Below, piece after piece: positions 1 to 29,927 of a stretch of DNA of 64,000 nucleotides. The notes beneath the pieces are model-generated. The model saw only the letters and a list, made by a program, of their open reading frames with translations. It ran no database searches and was not told the origin of the DNA. Source of the DNA: Stramonita haemastoma (taxonomy: Eukaryota > Mollusca > Gastropoda > Neogastropoda > Muricidae); assembly GCA_030674155.1 (NCBI GenBank), contig CM060322.1, forward strand, positions 56,970,994-57,034,993. Reading direction: 5' to 3'. Made by a program: the position numbers and the translations under genes. How positions within the stretch are numbered: the first letter of the stretch is position 1; each line of letters starts with the position of its first letter.

Positions 1-11904
<11,904 letters not shown>

Positions 11905-12216
11905 CCTCGCTGTGTCGTCTGTCTCTCTCCACCGTCAGTGTCGCAACGTCACAGTTCATGTCCCTGGAGGACTGTCGTCAGTGTCAAGTGTCACGTCACT
12001 GTCAGTGTCCTATGACAATCCTGTGCAATCTGTACAGTAATGCTGTTTCATTTGTTTCCCCTTTCTGGACAAGGTTTTTTTTTTGGTTTTTTTTTTGTGA
12101 AACTGAAAGGAGTGCTGGTTTCAACTGAGAATGAAAGGAGACTTTGAGGAGAGATTTTGGTGGTATAGTTAGGTGTGTGTGTGTGTGTAGTAGGTGTGTG
12201 TGTGTGTGTGTGTGGT

Positions 12217-12273
<57 letters not shown>

Positions 12274-12675
12274 TGTATGTGTGAGAACATGCGTATATGT
12301 TTGTGCTTACATGTGTGTATGTGTGAGAGGTGGAATTCAAGCTGTACCAAAAACATTGGATCCTATATTCTGTTTTTTTTCAACAGATCTGTTGGTGCAT
12401 TTTCCTTTTTTTTTCTCCTCCTTTCAATTTTTATACACATGTACAGAACATACCAGTGCTGAATTCCCCATTGTATTTAAATCCAATTTAGCCTGTGTGA
12501 TCTTGACAATGGTGCTTTTTTTGACGCATGATTTTCGTTTGGACTGTTTTGTTTTGTACATGATTTATAAGTGTGCTTGAGGTTTCTGTTGTTAGCAGGG
12601 TAAGCGATCTGCTTTGTGAAAAGGATTTTTGTGAGCAGTTTTTAAAAATAATAAATTTTTCAGCTTACGTCTTGC
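11905..12675 (+). other. DOCK 3' UTR with poly(A) signal at 12650-12655
   Basis: Non-coding sequence follows the stop, including a (GT)n tract at 12174-12271. AATAAA at 12650-12655 is followed within about 40 nt by GT-rich sequence (gcgcatgtgtttgac), a normal cleavage context. A second AATAAA at 15712-15717, also followed by GT-rich sequence, could serve a longer isoform. Confidence 0.55.
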
Positions 12676-13756
12676 CCATTTGGCGCATGTGTTTGACATT
12701 GTTTCAGAAACATGAAATGCACAAAAACCATGCAAAAACAAAAATTGTGTAACCGTGGTGTATCAGAACCCAGTTAACACAATGACTGCCAAGAACTTTT
12801 TATACGTTTTCTGATAGAACTTTTTTGTTATTTGTTATTGTTAGTGTTGTTGTAAAACTGTGTGTTTGGAATTTTAGGACTAATAACTTATGAGGACTAT
12901 TTTAGAATAAGTGTGTTAGTTCATGAGAATACAAGTTAGTGCTGAAATGTGAAGATTGTACAAGTTTCATGTTCAGTTATATTTATAAAGTGGAACAGGT
13001 CACAAGTGTCTTGAGTATTTATTTGTCACCACCAGGGTTTGTGTAATACACAGTGACCCCCCCCCCCCTCCCCCCAAAAGAAAGCACCCCCCCTCCCCCA
13101 ACAAACAAACAGCACCTACTTTTTTTTATATTTCTGATATATATGTGAAAACGGTAGGTAAAGGGGTGGGGATGGTTTTTTGTTACCCCTAAGAGACACC
13201 AGCAAAACAGGAGGAGTCATGATCTCCACATCATTTCATCATAGCAGTGTTTTGCAGGCTCAGATTTCTTTTCTTCTTTTTAAAATTTTTTTATAGTGGC
13301 ATGTTACTTTTTTTTTTCCTGTTAGGATGGACCAACTATGATCTCAGTGTAGTAAAATGGCTTATGGCATGTATTCATGAACCATTACTGACTTCTGTTT
13401 TTGTCTTCATCACTTGCTTCCTTCCATCCACAATGATCATGTTTGAGGAAAGGTTAGTTATTTAGGCACAAAACTAGAGAGTTAGCACTGAGCAAATGGC
13501 TGGCCTACCTTTCACTTGCAATAACAGTAGTCACACACACACAGAGCATAAATCTCAGCACATTAATGAAAGATATGGGACAGGCTTGAAGAGTTGTCTT
13601 TATGTTGATTGGTGACGCGAGATGCACCGAGTATGAACTGTTGTGGAAGGCAGCTGGCAGAGTTGAACTGTCCCTGAGTGTATTCAATGCAGTTCACATC
13701 ATTGTCAACAACCACATCTGCCCTATATTATTCAGAGAACATTTTGGTGCTTGCTG

Positions 13757-14062
13757 CACTGATAAGGGCATGGGATAGATCAGTGGTCAGATCACTTGCT
13801 TTCCCCAAGCTAAGGTTAAACAGCATTGAGCATGGTTACCAAGTGGATAGGTGACCATTTGCATGCCTTGGCTGTAGTACAGCCCCCCATTTCACCCAGC
13901 TATCTATGGGTACCAGCCCTCTTTACGGCTAGGGATGATAAAGCAGTAAGGGAGAGGAGATGGGTGCCACCTTCAATATGCTGGCTCCTGGAGAAGCTGA
14001 GGTTTCTGACATCTCAATCCCCAATGAACGCATAGGCTATGTGAGCACTCTTACCTTTTTAC
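13757..14062 (+). repeat. SINE-C, degenerate
   Basis: It has gatagatcagtggtcagatc as head, ccaagtggataggtgacc, gggagaggagatgggtgcca and a terminal cttacctttttaccc. Confidence 0.7.
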
Positions 14063-14363
14063 CCTTTACACTGACAAGAAAGCATGTAGACAGGTTCGAA
14101 ATGTCATGTTTGTCCTTTATGTATCATTTTGTGGTGCTGTTTTATATGACTGTTAATAAGGAAGTCATTATTTTGAAATGTACTGTTAAGTTTTCAGTGT
14201 TTTGAAAAGCCCAGTAGTACAGTGCACACAAACTGATGTAAATAGTTGAAGTAGATCCTCATTCCCAACTGCTGATGTGAACAAATTATGGCTGTCTAAG
14301 GTTGAAGAAATCAGTAAGGGATGGGTCATTTTAGCACAAGTTGAACTCTTCTTCTTTGTTGAA

Positions 14364-14555
14364 TGAATGCTCAGACTGCAACTACTGTTGTCTGTCATAT
14401 GAGCAAAAATATGTGGGGCTGCCATTGAGCCTGACAAGTCAGGCCCAGCGCATCCAACTTTGGCATGAAAAAGAATTGTTAGCACAGAATTTCTAGAAGG
14501 TGGGGATGCTGTTGATACTAAAAGGCCCCTGACATTTCCATTGGGAACCTGAACT
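14364..14555 (+). repeat. Repeat E, internally deleted
   Basis: It has tgctcagactgcaactactg, gagcctgacaagtcaggccc and ggatgctgttgatact, but lacks the purine-rich middle of full copies. Confidence 0.65.
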
Positions 14556-14699
14556 AAAATTCTTCATTTTCTAATATAGGCACTGGAACATATTGCTTTT
14601 TTTCCATACAAAAGGAAGATACAAAGAATTTTTTTTTTTTAAGTGATGCATACCAAGTTTTTTTGGTTTTTTTTTTTAAATGATGTGTACTGAGTTTGT

Positions 14700-14702
<3 letters not shown>

Positions 14703-14771
<69 letters not shown>
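14703..14771. repeat. (TA)n microsatellite, about 35 units
   Basis: A pure alternating TA run, self-complementary and able to form a cruciform. Confidence 0.95.
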
Positions 14772-14774
<3 letters not shown>

Positions 14775-15984
14775 CTTGCCTCTCTGTACCATCAGAAGCA
14801 TGCAGGTTTTTATTTCTCTGGTTTTTGTTTTAAAAAAAAAAAAAAATCCATGACAAGTTTAAAACCAGGAATGTCTTTTGTGTCTCAGAATTGTACATAA
14901 GCCACTGGGAAAGTCAAAGAATGTCACTGACCTGTTTGATTTGTACATGAATGAATAGGTTGTACATTCAGAAGTGAAAAAAAAAATCAGTGTTTTATAT
15001 AAACTAGTAGCCGTGTCTGCAACAAAAGTCTCTGATTTCTGTGATGTGTACAGAACCCTGTGGCAGACTTGGAAATGTTAACTAGCAGTTATTCATTCAT
15101 TACTTCAAAACAAAAAAGTCACTACATTTTTTTGTGTATGTGTGTGTCGAATAAATCAGTGCCAAAATCAGTCATGTGTATCACTGGCAGGGTCTTAAAT
15201 CAGCAAAATCAACACTGGATGGTTTTGCTTCAGTGTAATTTTTTTTTTTTTTTTATAGTTTAATGAATCAATTTTCTCATTCTCACCTGAGCTCTGTTCA
15301 TCATTTGATAATAGTGTTATAACAAATAAATAGATAATCTTCATTATTATTGTTTTTGTTATTCATTTATGATTATTCATTTATTGCATTATCATTTTTC
15401 ATTTATTATTATTCATTTATTGCATTATTGTTATTCATTTATTATTATTATTATTCATTTTTTGTTATTCATTTAATGCATTATTATTATTATCATTTTA
15501 TTTTTCATTTATTGCATTTATTATTTTTATTCATTTATTGTTATTTATTGCATTATTTCATTCATTCTACACTAGCCTTTTTTTTTCTTTTAAGATCTTA
15601 TAACATCTTTCAAGATGTGTGATGAAGATTGTTGTGTGTGTGTGTGACCATGTTGTTCAGCTAGGTGTTTTATACCTTTTGTACAGACCTACCACTGCCA
15701 TGTTCCTCTCCAATAAAGGAATCTCAGTCGTTCTTTGGTGTGGATGATATCTGCATGTTCATGTGAGTGTGGTGAAGTACGATCTCGTGAGTGAGTGACT
15801 CCATTTCAGTATCAGTTTTCAATTTTGCATTTATAGGTTTTGGGGTTTTTGTTTTTGTTTTTTCTTTGTTTAAAGTTTGAGGTTTACCAATGGCTAAATT
15901 TTGTGTATGTGACTGTTTTTGCCCACCATAAAGGTAGAAATGGATGAAGTTCACCAATGTTTTTGTTTTTGTGAAGGACTGTGG

Positions 15985-16225
15985 CAGGATGGTTAAGACG
16001 TTCACCTGCCAATATGTAAACCGGAGTTTCTGGGTTGTATCCCAGCTCGCCCTTTCTCCCAGTTTGACGAAAAAATCGAACTGAATGTCTAAGTCATTCG
16101 GATGAGACTATAAACGAGGTCCTGTGTGCAAACACACAGAACATCTTGGCACACGTTAAATCCTGTTCTGCCTTTCGGAAGAGCACGTCCATCATGTGCC
16201 GGTAGGAGCGGATGACAAAATTATT
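15985..16225 (+). repeat. SINE-F
   Basis: It has aggatggttaagacgttcac as head, tttctgggttgtatcccagc (box-B-like), then gatgagactataaacgaggt and ggtaggagcggatgacaaaa. Confidence 0.7.
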
Positions 16226-16285
16226 GGAAAAAAAAACAAAACAGCATGCACACAGATGTCGTGTTTAGACACCATCCCTGAGGGG

Positions 16286-16385
16286 GAAAAAAAATAATGG
16301 GTAGGCGCTGCACTTGTGGCACACCTCTCCCTGGGTTGAGCAGCCCGAATTTCATGCAGAGAAATCTGCTGTGACATAAAGTGGT
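16286..16385 (-). repeat. Repeat I, 5' fragment, inverted
   Basis: The complement of cacagcagatttctctgc followed by gggctgctc, as at 31048 and 57140. Confidence 0.65.
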
Positions 16386-16415
16386 ATAAAATTTTAAAAA
16401 AAAAAGATTAATAAC

Positions 16416-16480
16416 ATGTCAATAACTAAAAATTGACATGTGGTGCAATGCGACTCCTTATGTGGTGGAGCGTCACATAT
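16416..16480 (-). mobile_element. MITE terminal fragment
   Basis: It carries aataactaaaaattgac and tgcaatgcgactccttatgt followed by ggtggagcgtcacata, matching the right end of the element at 56382-56797. The other terminus is absent. Confidence 0.7.
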
Positions 16481-16520
16481 ACTGGTAGTAATATATATTG
16501 GTACAATATCATTTCTCATA

Positions 16521-16566
<46 letters not shown>

Positions 16567-16756
16567 CTATAAAACTCTCTCAGGAACAAGATAACAGAAA
16601 CTCATTATTATTTTATTTTTGTAAAAGTATAAACCATGAAACAGAAGCTGCAAAAACTGTTTTAAAGCCAACAAAGGTGAATTGTCACTTCAAAACATGG
16701 CCAACTATTTACATACTGGCACACTCACACACACACACAAGCGCATGCAACAAAAT

Positions 16757-16779
16757 CACTCTCTTCTCTCTCTCTCTCT

Positions 16780-16820
<41 letters not shown>

Positions 16821-16854
16821 CTCCCCCCCCCCCCTCTCTCTCTTTCTCTCTCTC
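16757..16854. repeat. (CT)n-rich homopyrimidine tract
   Basis: CT dinucleotides with C and T runs. (AC)n arrays lie nearby at 16524-16563 and 17026-17148. Confidence 0.9.
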
Positions 16855-17050
16855 TTGGGTGTGAAAATAAATTATCATTTCAAAACATCATCATTGATTT
16901 TCAAAACAATTCCTTTCACAAAATTCAAAACTGACTGGTCTTTCAAACTTTCACAACCATATTGCATTGACACAATCACAGACAAAATGACCTGGAAAGA
17001 ACCTCAGTAAAATTGATGATGAAATACACACACACACACACACACTGAAA

Positions 17051-17081
<31 letters not shown>

Positions 17082-17110
17082 TACCAGACCACACCACACC
17101 ACACACACAT

Positions 17111-17148
<38 letters not shown>

Positions 17149-17379
17149 TCCTCTAAAAATAGCTGTTGGAGAAAGTTTTTAAAATTGTATTCTACAAATC
17201 TTATCTTTGAACTGATTTTACATTTGGCTAGCAGGACAGACTGATGGTTTGATGTATGATATGTCAAACAATATGTTCCATTATATCAAATAACATATGA
17301 AACAAAATACAAAACTATCACGACTGCTTGCTGTTTATTTTAAATTGTGCACATTTTTCATTTCCTATGTTTCCCCTGT

Positions 17380-17688
17380 GGGCTTGCCAGGGGTCTGTTA
17401 GTACAAGTAGCATCCCAACCTTCTGGAAATTCTGTGCTAGGAATTCCCTCTTTTCTATCCCTCACTTTGTTTCTGCCATGTTCCTGTATTGCCTGTCACC
17501 TCCTCCTTGTGTATTTTCTGCCTTCTTGGTCCATTTTCTTGTCTTTTTTCCCCCAAATACCTAAAAGATAACAATTATCTCCCATGCCTCAAAGTCGGTT
17601 GCACTGGGCCTGACTTGACAGGTATTCAATGGCAGCGCAATGCATTTTTGCTCTATGACAGATATTAGTTGCTGTCTGAGTGTTCAAC
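17380..17688 (-). repeat. Repeat E, inverted, full
   Basis: It holds agtagcatcccaaccttctg, tgctaggaattccctctttt, gcctgacttgacagg and gttgctgtctgagtgttca, the reverse complement of 592-886. Confidence 0.75.
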
Positions 17689-19055
17689 ACAGAAGAAGTC
17701 TAATTTCTTATATTTACAGAATCATAGGAAAACATAAATATATATAAATGTATAAGTATGCAAACTAAAAAAGTCCATAGTACTTTCTCTACCTCCTCTT
17801 TCTCTCACTCACACAGGCATACATCTTGCAAACATTGCAAAACTACAATACACTTTTTTAAATATTTAAATTTTGAATAACTCCATATTGCTTCAATGAG
17901 GCACAAACTGGTCTAATAATCAACAAAAACAACAACAAAAATTAACAAGGAAAGATAGTTGACAGCGTAGAAGGCTATGTTGCTGCCTTTGTATTTCTCA
18001 AACAAATATTTCTCTCTTCCCCCCCCTCCCCCTTGGTTTTTATTTTTCTTTCTTTCCTCCCTCAATATTATGCATAAACCATGAATTAATGACAACATGA
18101 AGGTAGGTACTTCACCTTCCATGATGTGTGGTCAGCGGGGCTTTTAAAACAACATGAATGGGTTGGAATCACAGGTACCAAACTTGTTTTCCATTTTCCC
18201 CTACAACAACTTGAATAAGACACATGGGCCGAAGAAGGCAATAGCAATGATAGGAGATAACTTCTTGAAAAGAAAGTCAACTAAAGGAGCCTCCTAAAAC
18301 AGTTTGTAGAAGGAGGTAATTTTTCATAAGAAAAAGTAGCCATAAATGAATTCCGGGACTCTGAACACAATGCATCTTTGTGAAATCCCTTTTTTTCAGC
18401 AGTCGTACATGTCTCTGGGTTTCTGCCAAAATTTCACATTGTAGTCGTCTTCTTCCCCCCCCCCCCCCCCCCCCCCCCCAACACACACCCACACCCGTTT
18501 TTGATCTCCTTTGGGGAGAGCAACTTTTTGAACACAGCAAAAAAAAAATAAAGAAAAAAAATAAAGAACACCATTATCGCAGAATGTCTGAAATTCGGAC
18601 TCATTTTGTAACAACTTTTCCTCTTGAACACTTCAGTCCCTGGATCAGAAATCTACGCAGGACAGTAAATTCAGATCACAACGCCAGCAACTCTGGAACA
18701 CTTCTCCAAAAGTTTTGTTTTCCCAGAAAACCCCGGGAAGGTTTCATGGCATACACAGCAGTTTGTTTTTGTTTGAGATCATATCAGAGTCCCAGTGGAA
18801 TTATCCAATTTAGGGACTGTGGCAGCAAGTCATCCCACTTCAGCACTTTGGGCCACCCCCAAAATACCACAATTCTATGAAGCAACTGCGCTTGTCCCCT
18901 GCAAGCACAAGGGTGCTGCACGAGCCTGAGTTCATAACATATATGCATATGCAGCAAATGGGAGTGTTGTTTATATAGCCCGTGTGAAGCCACTGGCAGA
19001 CACTGCTGGGTTTTAAGGTCTTAGGAGGATGCTGCCCTCAGGTTGTTTCGGCGCC

Positions 19056-25495
<6,440 letters not shown>

Positions 25496-25839
25496 TTTGA
25501 AAATTAATGTCGACGATCGCGCTGGGTAGATGATCAGTATGGGCCTGCCAATTCCAAAAGATTGAGTTCTTCATCGTAGAAGCAATACTTATAGTTGTAA
25601 CACACCCTGGGAGTGCCGTGTCATTTGACGTGTGTTTCGTGATGTCGTGTTTGTTCCAACGTGGATCAAGGAAGTTGACAGTTGCTATTAGATTTGCGCA
25701 TGCCCATTACGACCTTACCACTTCCTAGTATTTTTTCCGGTGTCGAGTACGCAAACAACGTGGTTGTGGCTTACACAACAAAAAAAAATTGTTGTTTTTG
25801 TTGATCTGCTTGCCCAGATCATTACCGATTACTGGAAAG
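25496..25839. promoter_or_regulatory. Probable bidirectional promoter of FBXO4 and DPH2
   Basis: These 344 bp separate the two divergent start codons. CpG is visibly denser here than in the surrounding introns, with about 17 CpG in the first 270 bp. An NRF1-like site TGCGCATGCCC lies at 25695-25705, an ETS-like CTTCCT near 25722, and CRE-like TGACGTG near 25630. There is no clear TATA box. The promoter role is inferred from position and composition. Confidence 0.6.
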
Positions 25840-25992
25840 ATGACGAGCACGTCAGCCTTTAGTTCTGAAGACGACGTGACAAAGAAAACACTGTCCACAG
25901 TCTCCAAGACACTGACACCAGCACATCAACTTAACGATGTGTACGAAATAAGCAGATGCGGTCTATGGGTTTCAGAAAACCAGTTTGCAAAG
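25840..25992 (+). CDS. DPH2: DPH2 exon 1 (start codon)
   Basis: 153 nt (51 codons), donor gtgaga. It encodes [20 protein letters not shown], then [20 protein letters not shown] and AK. The LNDVYEI segment corresponds to the LDGVYEL block that opens the conserved part of DPH2. Confidence 0.92.
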
Positions 25993-26668
25993 GTGAGAAA
26001 AAAGGATTAAAACCGTTAATCATAATGTAATTAAAAAGACATACAGAGACACACAGAGGAGATGACAATCAATTACCTAAAGATGTGGACTGGGCCCAAA
26101 ATTGAAAAATGTTGGTGTGAAGTTGTTCAGAGAATCAAATGTATATCATCATATACATTTTGTTGCGCTCTGAACAGAATATTTGTTTAGAAAATTATTC
26201 GTGTACATCTGTAAACATTCATTTATCATTCAGCTTTAACCGGGGTTGCAAGCCCAACACAAGAGTTACACAATTCACCAATTGTCTGAACAACTTCACA
26301 CCAATGACCAACATTAAAAAAACTAGCCAACGTTATTTCAGTGTGACTGAGAAAAAGAGAGTTGACATTTAGATGTATTTTGGGAAATAGTACATTTGAG
26401 TCTTGTGTTAAAAAACAAGAAACAGATTGCTACTGTATAAAACAGATTGTTTCTCTGGTCTAACCACTAGGGTACCCTGCCTCCCACCCTCCTTCCCCTT
26501 GTGTTGTATCAAAACCAGTAAAGAACTGTTTACAGGTGGCCAAGTCAATACTTGTGTCACAGATGACAGTGGAACAGGTGACAAGATTTACAAAACTGCA
26601 TACACATGGGGCCTGGATGTAAAAAATCACATGAGTGCTTATTCCATTATCCTTGATGTAAAAGAAAA

Positions 26669-26699
<31 letters not shown>

Positions 26700-28500
26700 A
26701 CAAACAAACTACAAAACTAGTAAAGAACAGTTTACAGGTGGTCAAGTCAGTGCCTGTATCCTTACAAAACTAGTAGTAGAGAATGAATACAGATGGCCAG
26801 GTCAATGCTTGTATCACTGCAAAACTAGTAGTAAACAACTGTTCAAAAGTCCTTCAGATGAGACTATAAACTGAGGCCCCGTGTGCAAACACATGCAGAA
26901 CATCTTGTGCACACATTAAAAACCCATTTTGCTTTTTGGAATAATAGGCCATTGTGTGCTCGTGGGAACGGATGACAGAATTTACAAAACTGCATACACA
27001 TGGGGACTGGATTGGATGTAAAAAAGCACATGAGTGCTAATTCCATTATCCTCAAAATAAAAGAATAAAAGAAAAAAGATAGCCGAGTCAGTGTCGCCTG
27101 TTGGTATATATAAATATATATCTTAAGTTCTGCAACTAGTAAATTACTGTATACAGATAGCCAAAAGACTGCTAGTACAGTAGTAGCACTACAGCTAGTA
27201 ACCAACTGTTTACATGAGGACAAGCCAGAGGCTGTAGTAACTACAAGTTGTACAACTGCCAGTTCTGTTCACTTTACAGGTGGCCCTGCAGTTTCCAGAT
27301 GAGCGACTGATCGACTCAGTGCCTGTGCTGAATCATCTGCAGGGAGTTGTGCCCCCTGCCACCACCATCTTCATTCTGGGAGATACTTCGTATGGAAGGT
27401 GTGTGGATTAAAAACTAAGAGACTCAGATAAACAGACAATCGATAGAAAGTGCCTCTTTTCAACAAGGATTTTACCTTTGGAAGCTCTTGTTGCTGTGGG
27501 ATCTTTTGCATGCGCTAAGCATGTATAAGTTAAGTACTATGACACTCAGAAACTTAGATTTGTCATCTCATCTGAAGACTAGCACCCAGACCATCGCTCA
27601 AGGCTTTCTAGATGGGAGAGAAGTTGGGGCTCAAATGGTGATCAAGCCAACAGCTTCTGACATTTTGGTCAACTGTGTTACCTGTAGAAAGTTGATCCAC
27701 CTTAGTCCATACTCAAGTTTTTGACATAGGTTAACTTTTACTCTTTAATCTTTTTTCTTGGCTGGAGCTCCCAGGTCCACCAATGGCAAGACTTTGCAAA
27801 TGCAACCCTTTTTTACCCACCACAAAAGAAACCACATTCTTTTTTTCTTTTTTTTTTTAGATCAGATTTTCAGTTTTTCCTGTCATCAACCACAATGTGA
27901 TAGAATCACATATATGTAGCCTCAAGAGTACTGAAAGAAGCCACATTCTGACTGAAGAGAAGTTTAAAACCTTGAAGGTGGCTAGTTACGCACCCAATAT
28001 TTGATATTACTTGGCTGAAAAGATGCAAGAATGGAGTTGAAACATTCAACCACCGCCCATTTTCAAAACTAATCTTACTTAAAGACTCACTTGCTTCAAG
28101 ACTGGGGTGTTGTTCCATACAGAAGGAATTTATCATCACTGAAAACAGGTGTAAGTGAACAGAGTAGGTTTTGCAGAAGGTGTCCTATGGATTCAATCCC
28201 AAATTTATGAAGGAAAGCATTTTTCTGATATTTGTCTGTGATTTCAAATGGTTATGTGGTAACATTTTAGTTTGTTGTTGTTATTGATGCTGCTGCTATT
28301 GTGAGTTTTATTTATTTAAAGAAAAACAACTATCAGTTCTGTGTTTGGATACAAATTTTCTGAAACAAGCTTTCAAACCCCCCTCCCCCCCCCCCAAAAA
28401 AAAAAGCCAATCCCTCCCCTCCCTCTCTCCCTCACTCCAATGCTTTAATAAGTTATACATGTATAGATCTGCAAAATTATTATTTTGACAGTAAAATAGC

Positions 28501-28591
<91 letters not shown>

Positions 28592-29884
28592 CATATATAT
28601 ACATATATGTTTTTCTTTTTTTTATTTTTTCAAGATAAATAGAAAAAGTTTTTGTGTGCTTTTTTACATCCAGTCCCCATATGCATGCGGTTTTGTAAAT
28701 TTTGTCATCCATTATATTATGATGTGGTGTGTTTTTGTGTCGGATTTTACATTTGTAAACCCAATGCATGTAATTAGTGTAATTTTGTTACTTTGGTAAA
28801 TTGGGGACGGGTCAGAGCACTTATTTTCCTCAAGCTAAGGTTAATCAGCATTGATCGTGGTTACCAAGTGGATAGATGAACATTTGTATACCTTGGCTTC
28901 AGTACAGTCCCCCTGTTCACCCAGCTGTAAATGGGTACCTGCCCTCTTCAGGATCAGGGAAGGTAAAGCAGCGAGGGAGAAGAGATGGGCACCACCTTTA
29001 ATAAGCCGGCCCCTAGAGAAGCTGAGGTCTCTGATTCCTCACTTCCCTATGACCACGTAGGTTATGGGACACCATTACCTTTTTTTTTTATATCTATTGG
29101 GTATGGAACTGTTCTCTGTGTGCTCAGTTGCTGCGTGGACGAAGTAGCGGCGGAACATTACGGGGCGGACAGCCTGATTCACTATGGCCCCACCTGCCTG
29201 TCCCCCACACAGCGCCTGCCTGTGCTTCACGTCTTGTGCTCACAGCCTGTGGACGTCGCCCACGCTGCGCAGCAGCTGCAGGCCCTGCCCTCTGCTGCAA
29301 CAGCCAGGATGGTCGTCATGGCAGACACCATGTATCAGCATGCTGTCGGTAAGATAGTGTTGTTGTGGTGGTGATGTTTGTTGTTTGTGATATTTGGGGT
29401 GTAATGATGTAATGATTATTTGAAGTGGAATGAATGTGATGATGATTTAATGATGATGGTAATTTCTACTGCTGCTATTGCTGTTATTTCTCTTGGTATT
29501 TCTTAGAAATTTTCTAAGAATGATGGTGATTATAATGATGATGATGATAACTATAACAATAACAGCAGCAGTATGATAATAGTGATAATAATAGTAACAG
29601 CAGCAGTTGTAGTAAAAATTGTAAATTAAAAAGAAAAAGGTAATGATAATAACGGTGATGATAATTATGATGATGATGATAATGATGATGACAATGGTGA
29701 GATGACAATGACAATGCAGTCATCATCATGGTCTTCATCGTAATGGTGATGATGATGACATTGATGATGACAAAGACAATGAAACAAAGAAAGAATGAAT
29801 CTATTTATGAAATGTGGGATGATTTCTAAACCATTCTACACCAAAAGGCACGAGTGTAGTGCTGGAGGAGAAATATCAATATTG

Positions 29885-29927
<43 letters not shown>

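Larger units (their letters stand above)
12676..19055. other. Intergenic region between convergent DOCK and FBXO4 genes
   Basis: No exon-like sequence was found. It holds a degenerate SINE-C (13757-14062), SINE-E copies (14364-14555, 17380-17688), a (TA)35 array (14703-14771), a SINE-F copy (15985-16225), fragments of families D and I, a MITE end (16416-16480), (AC)n and (CT)n tracts, and unique AT-rich sequence. TTTATT at 17334-17339 and 18039-18044 are minus-strand AATAAA candidates for FBXO4. Confidence 0.6.
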
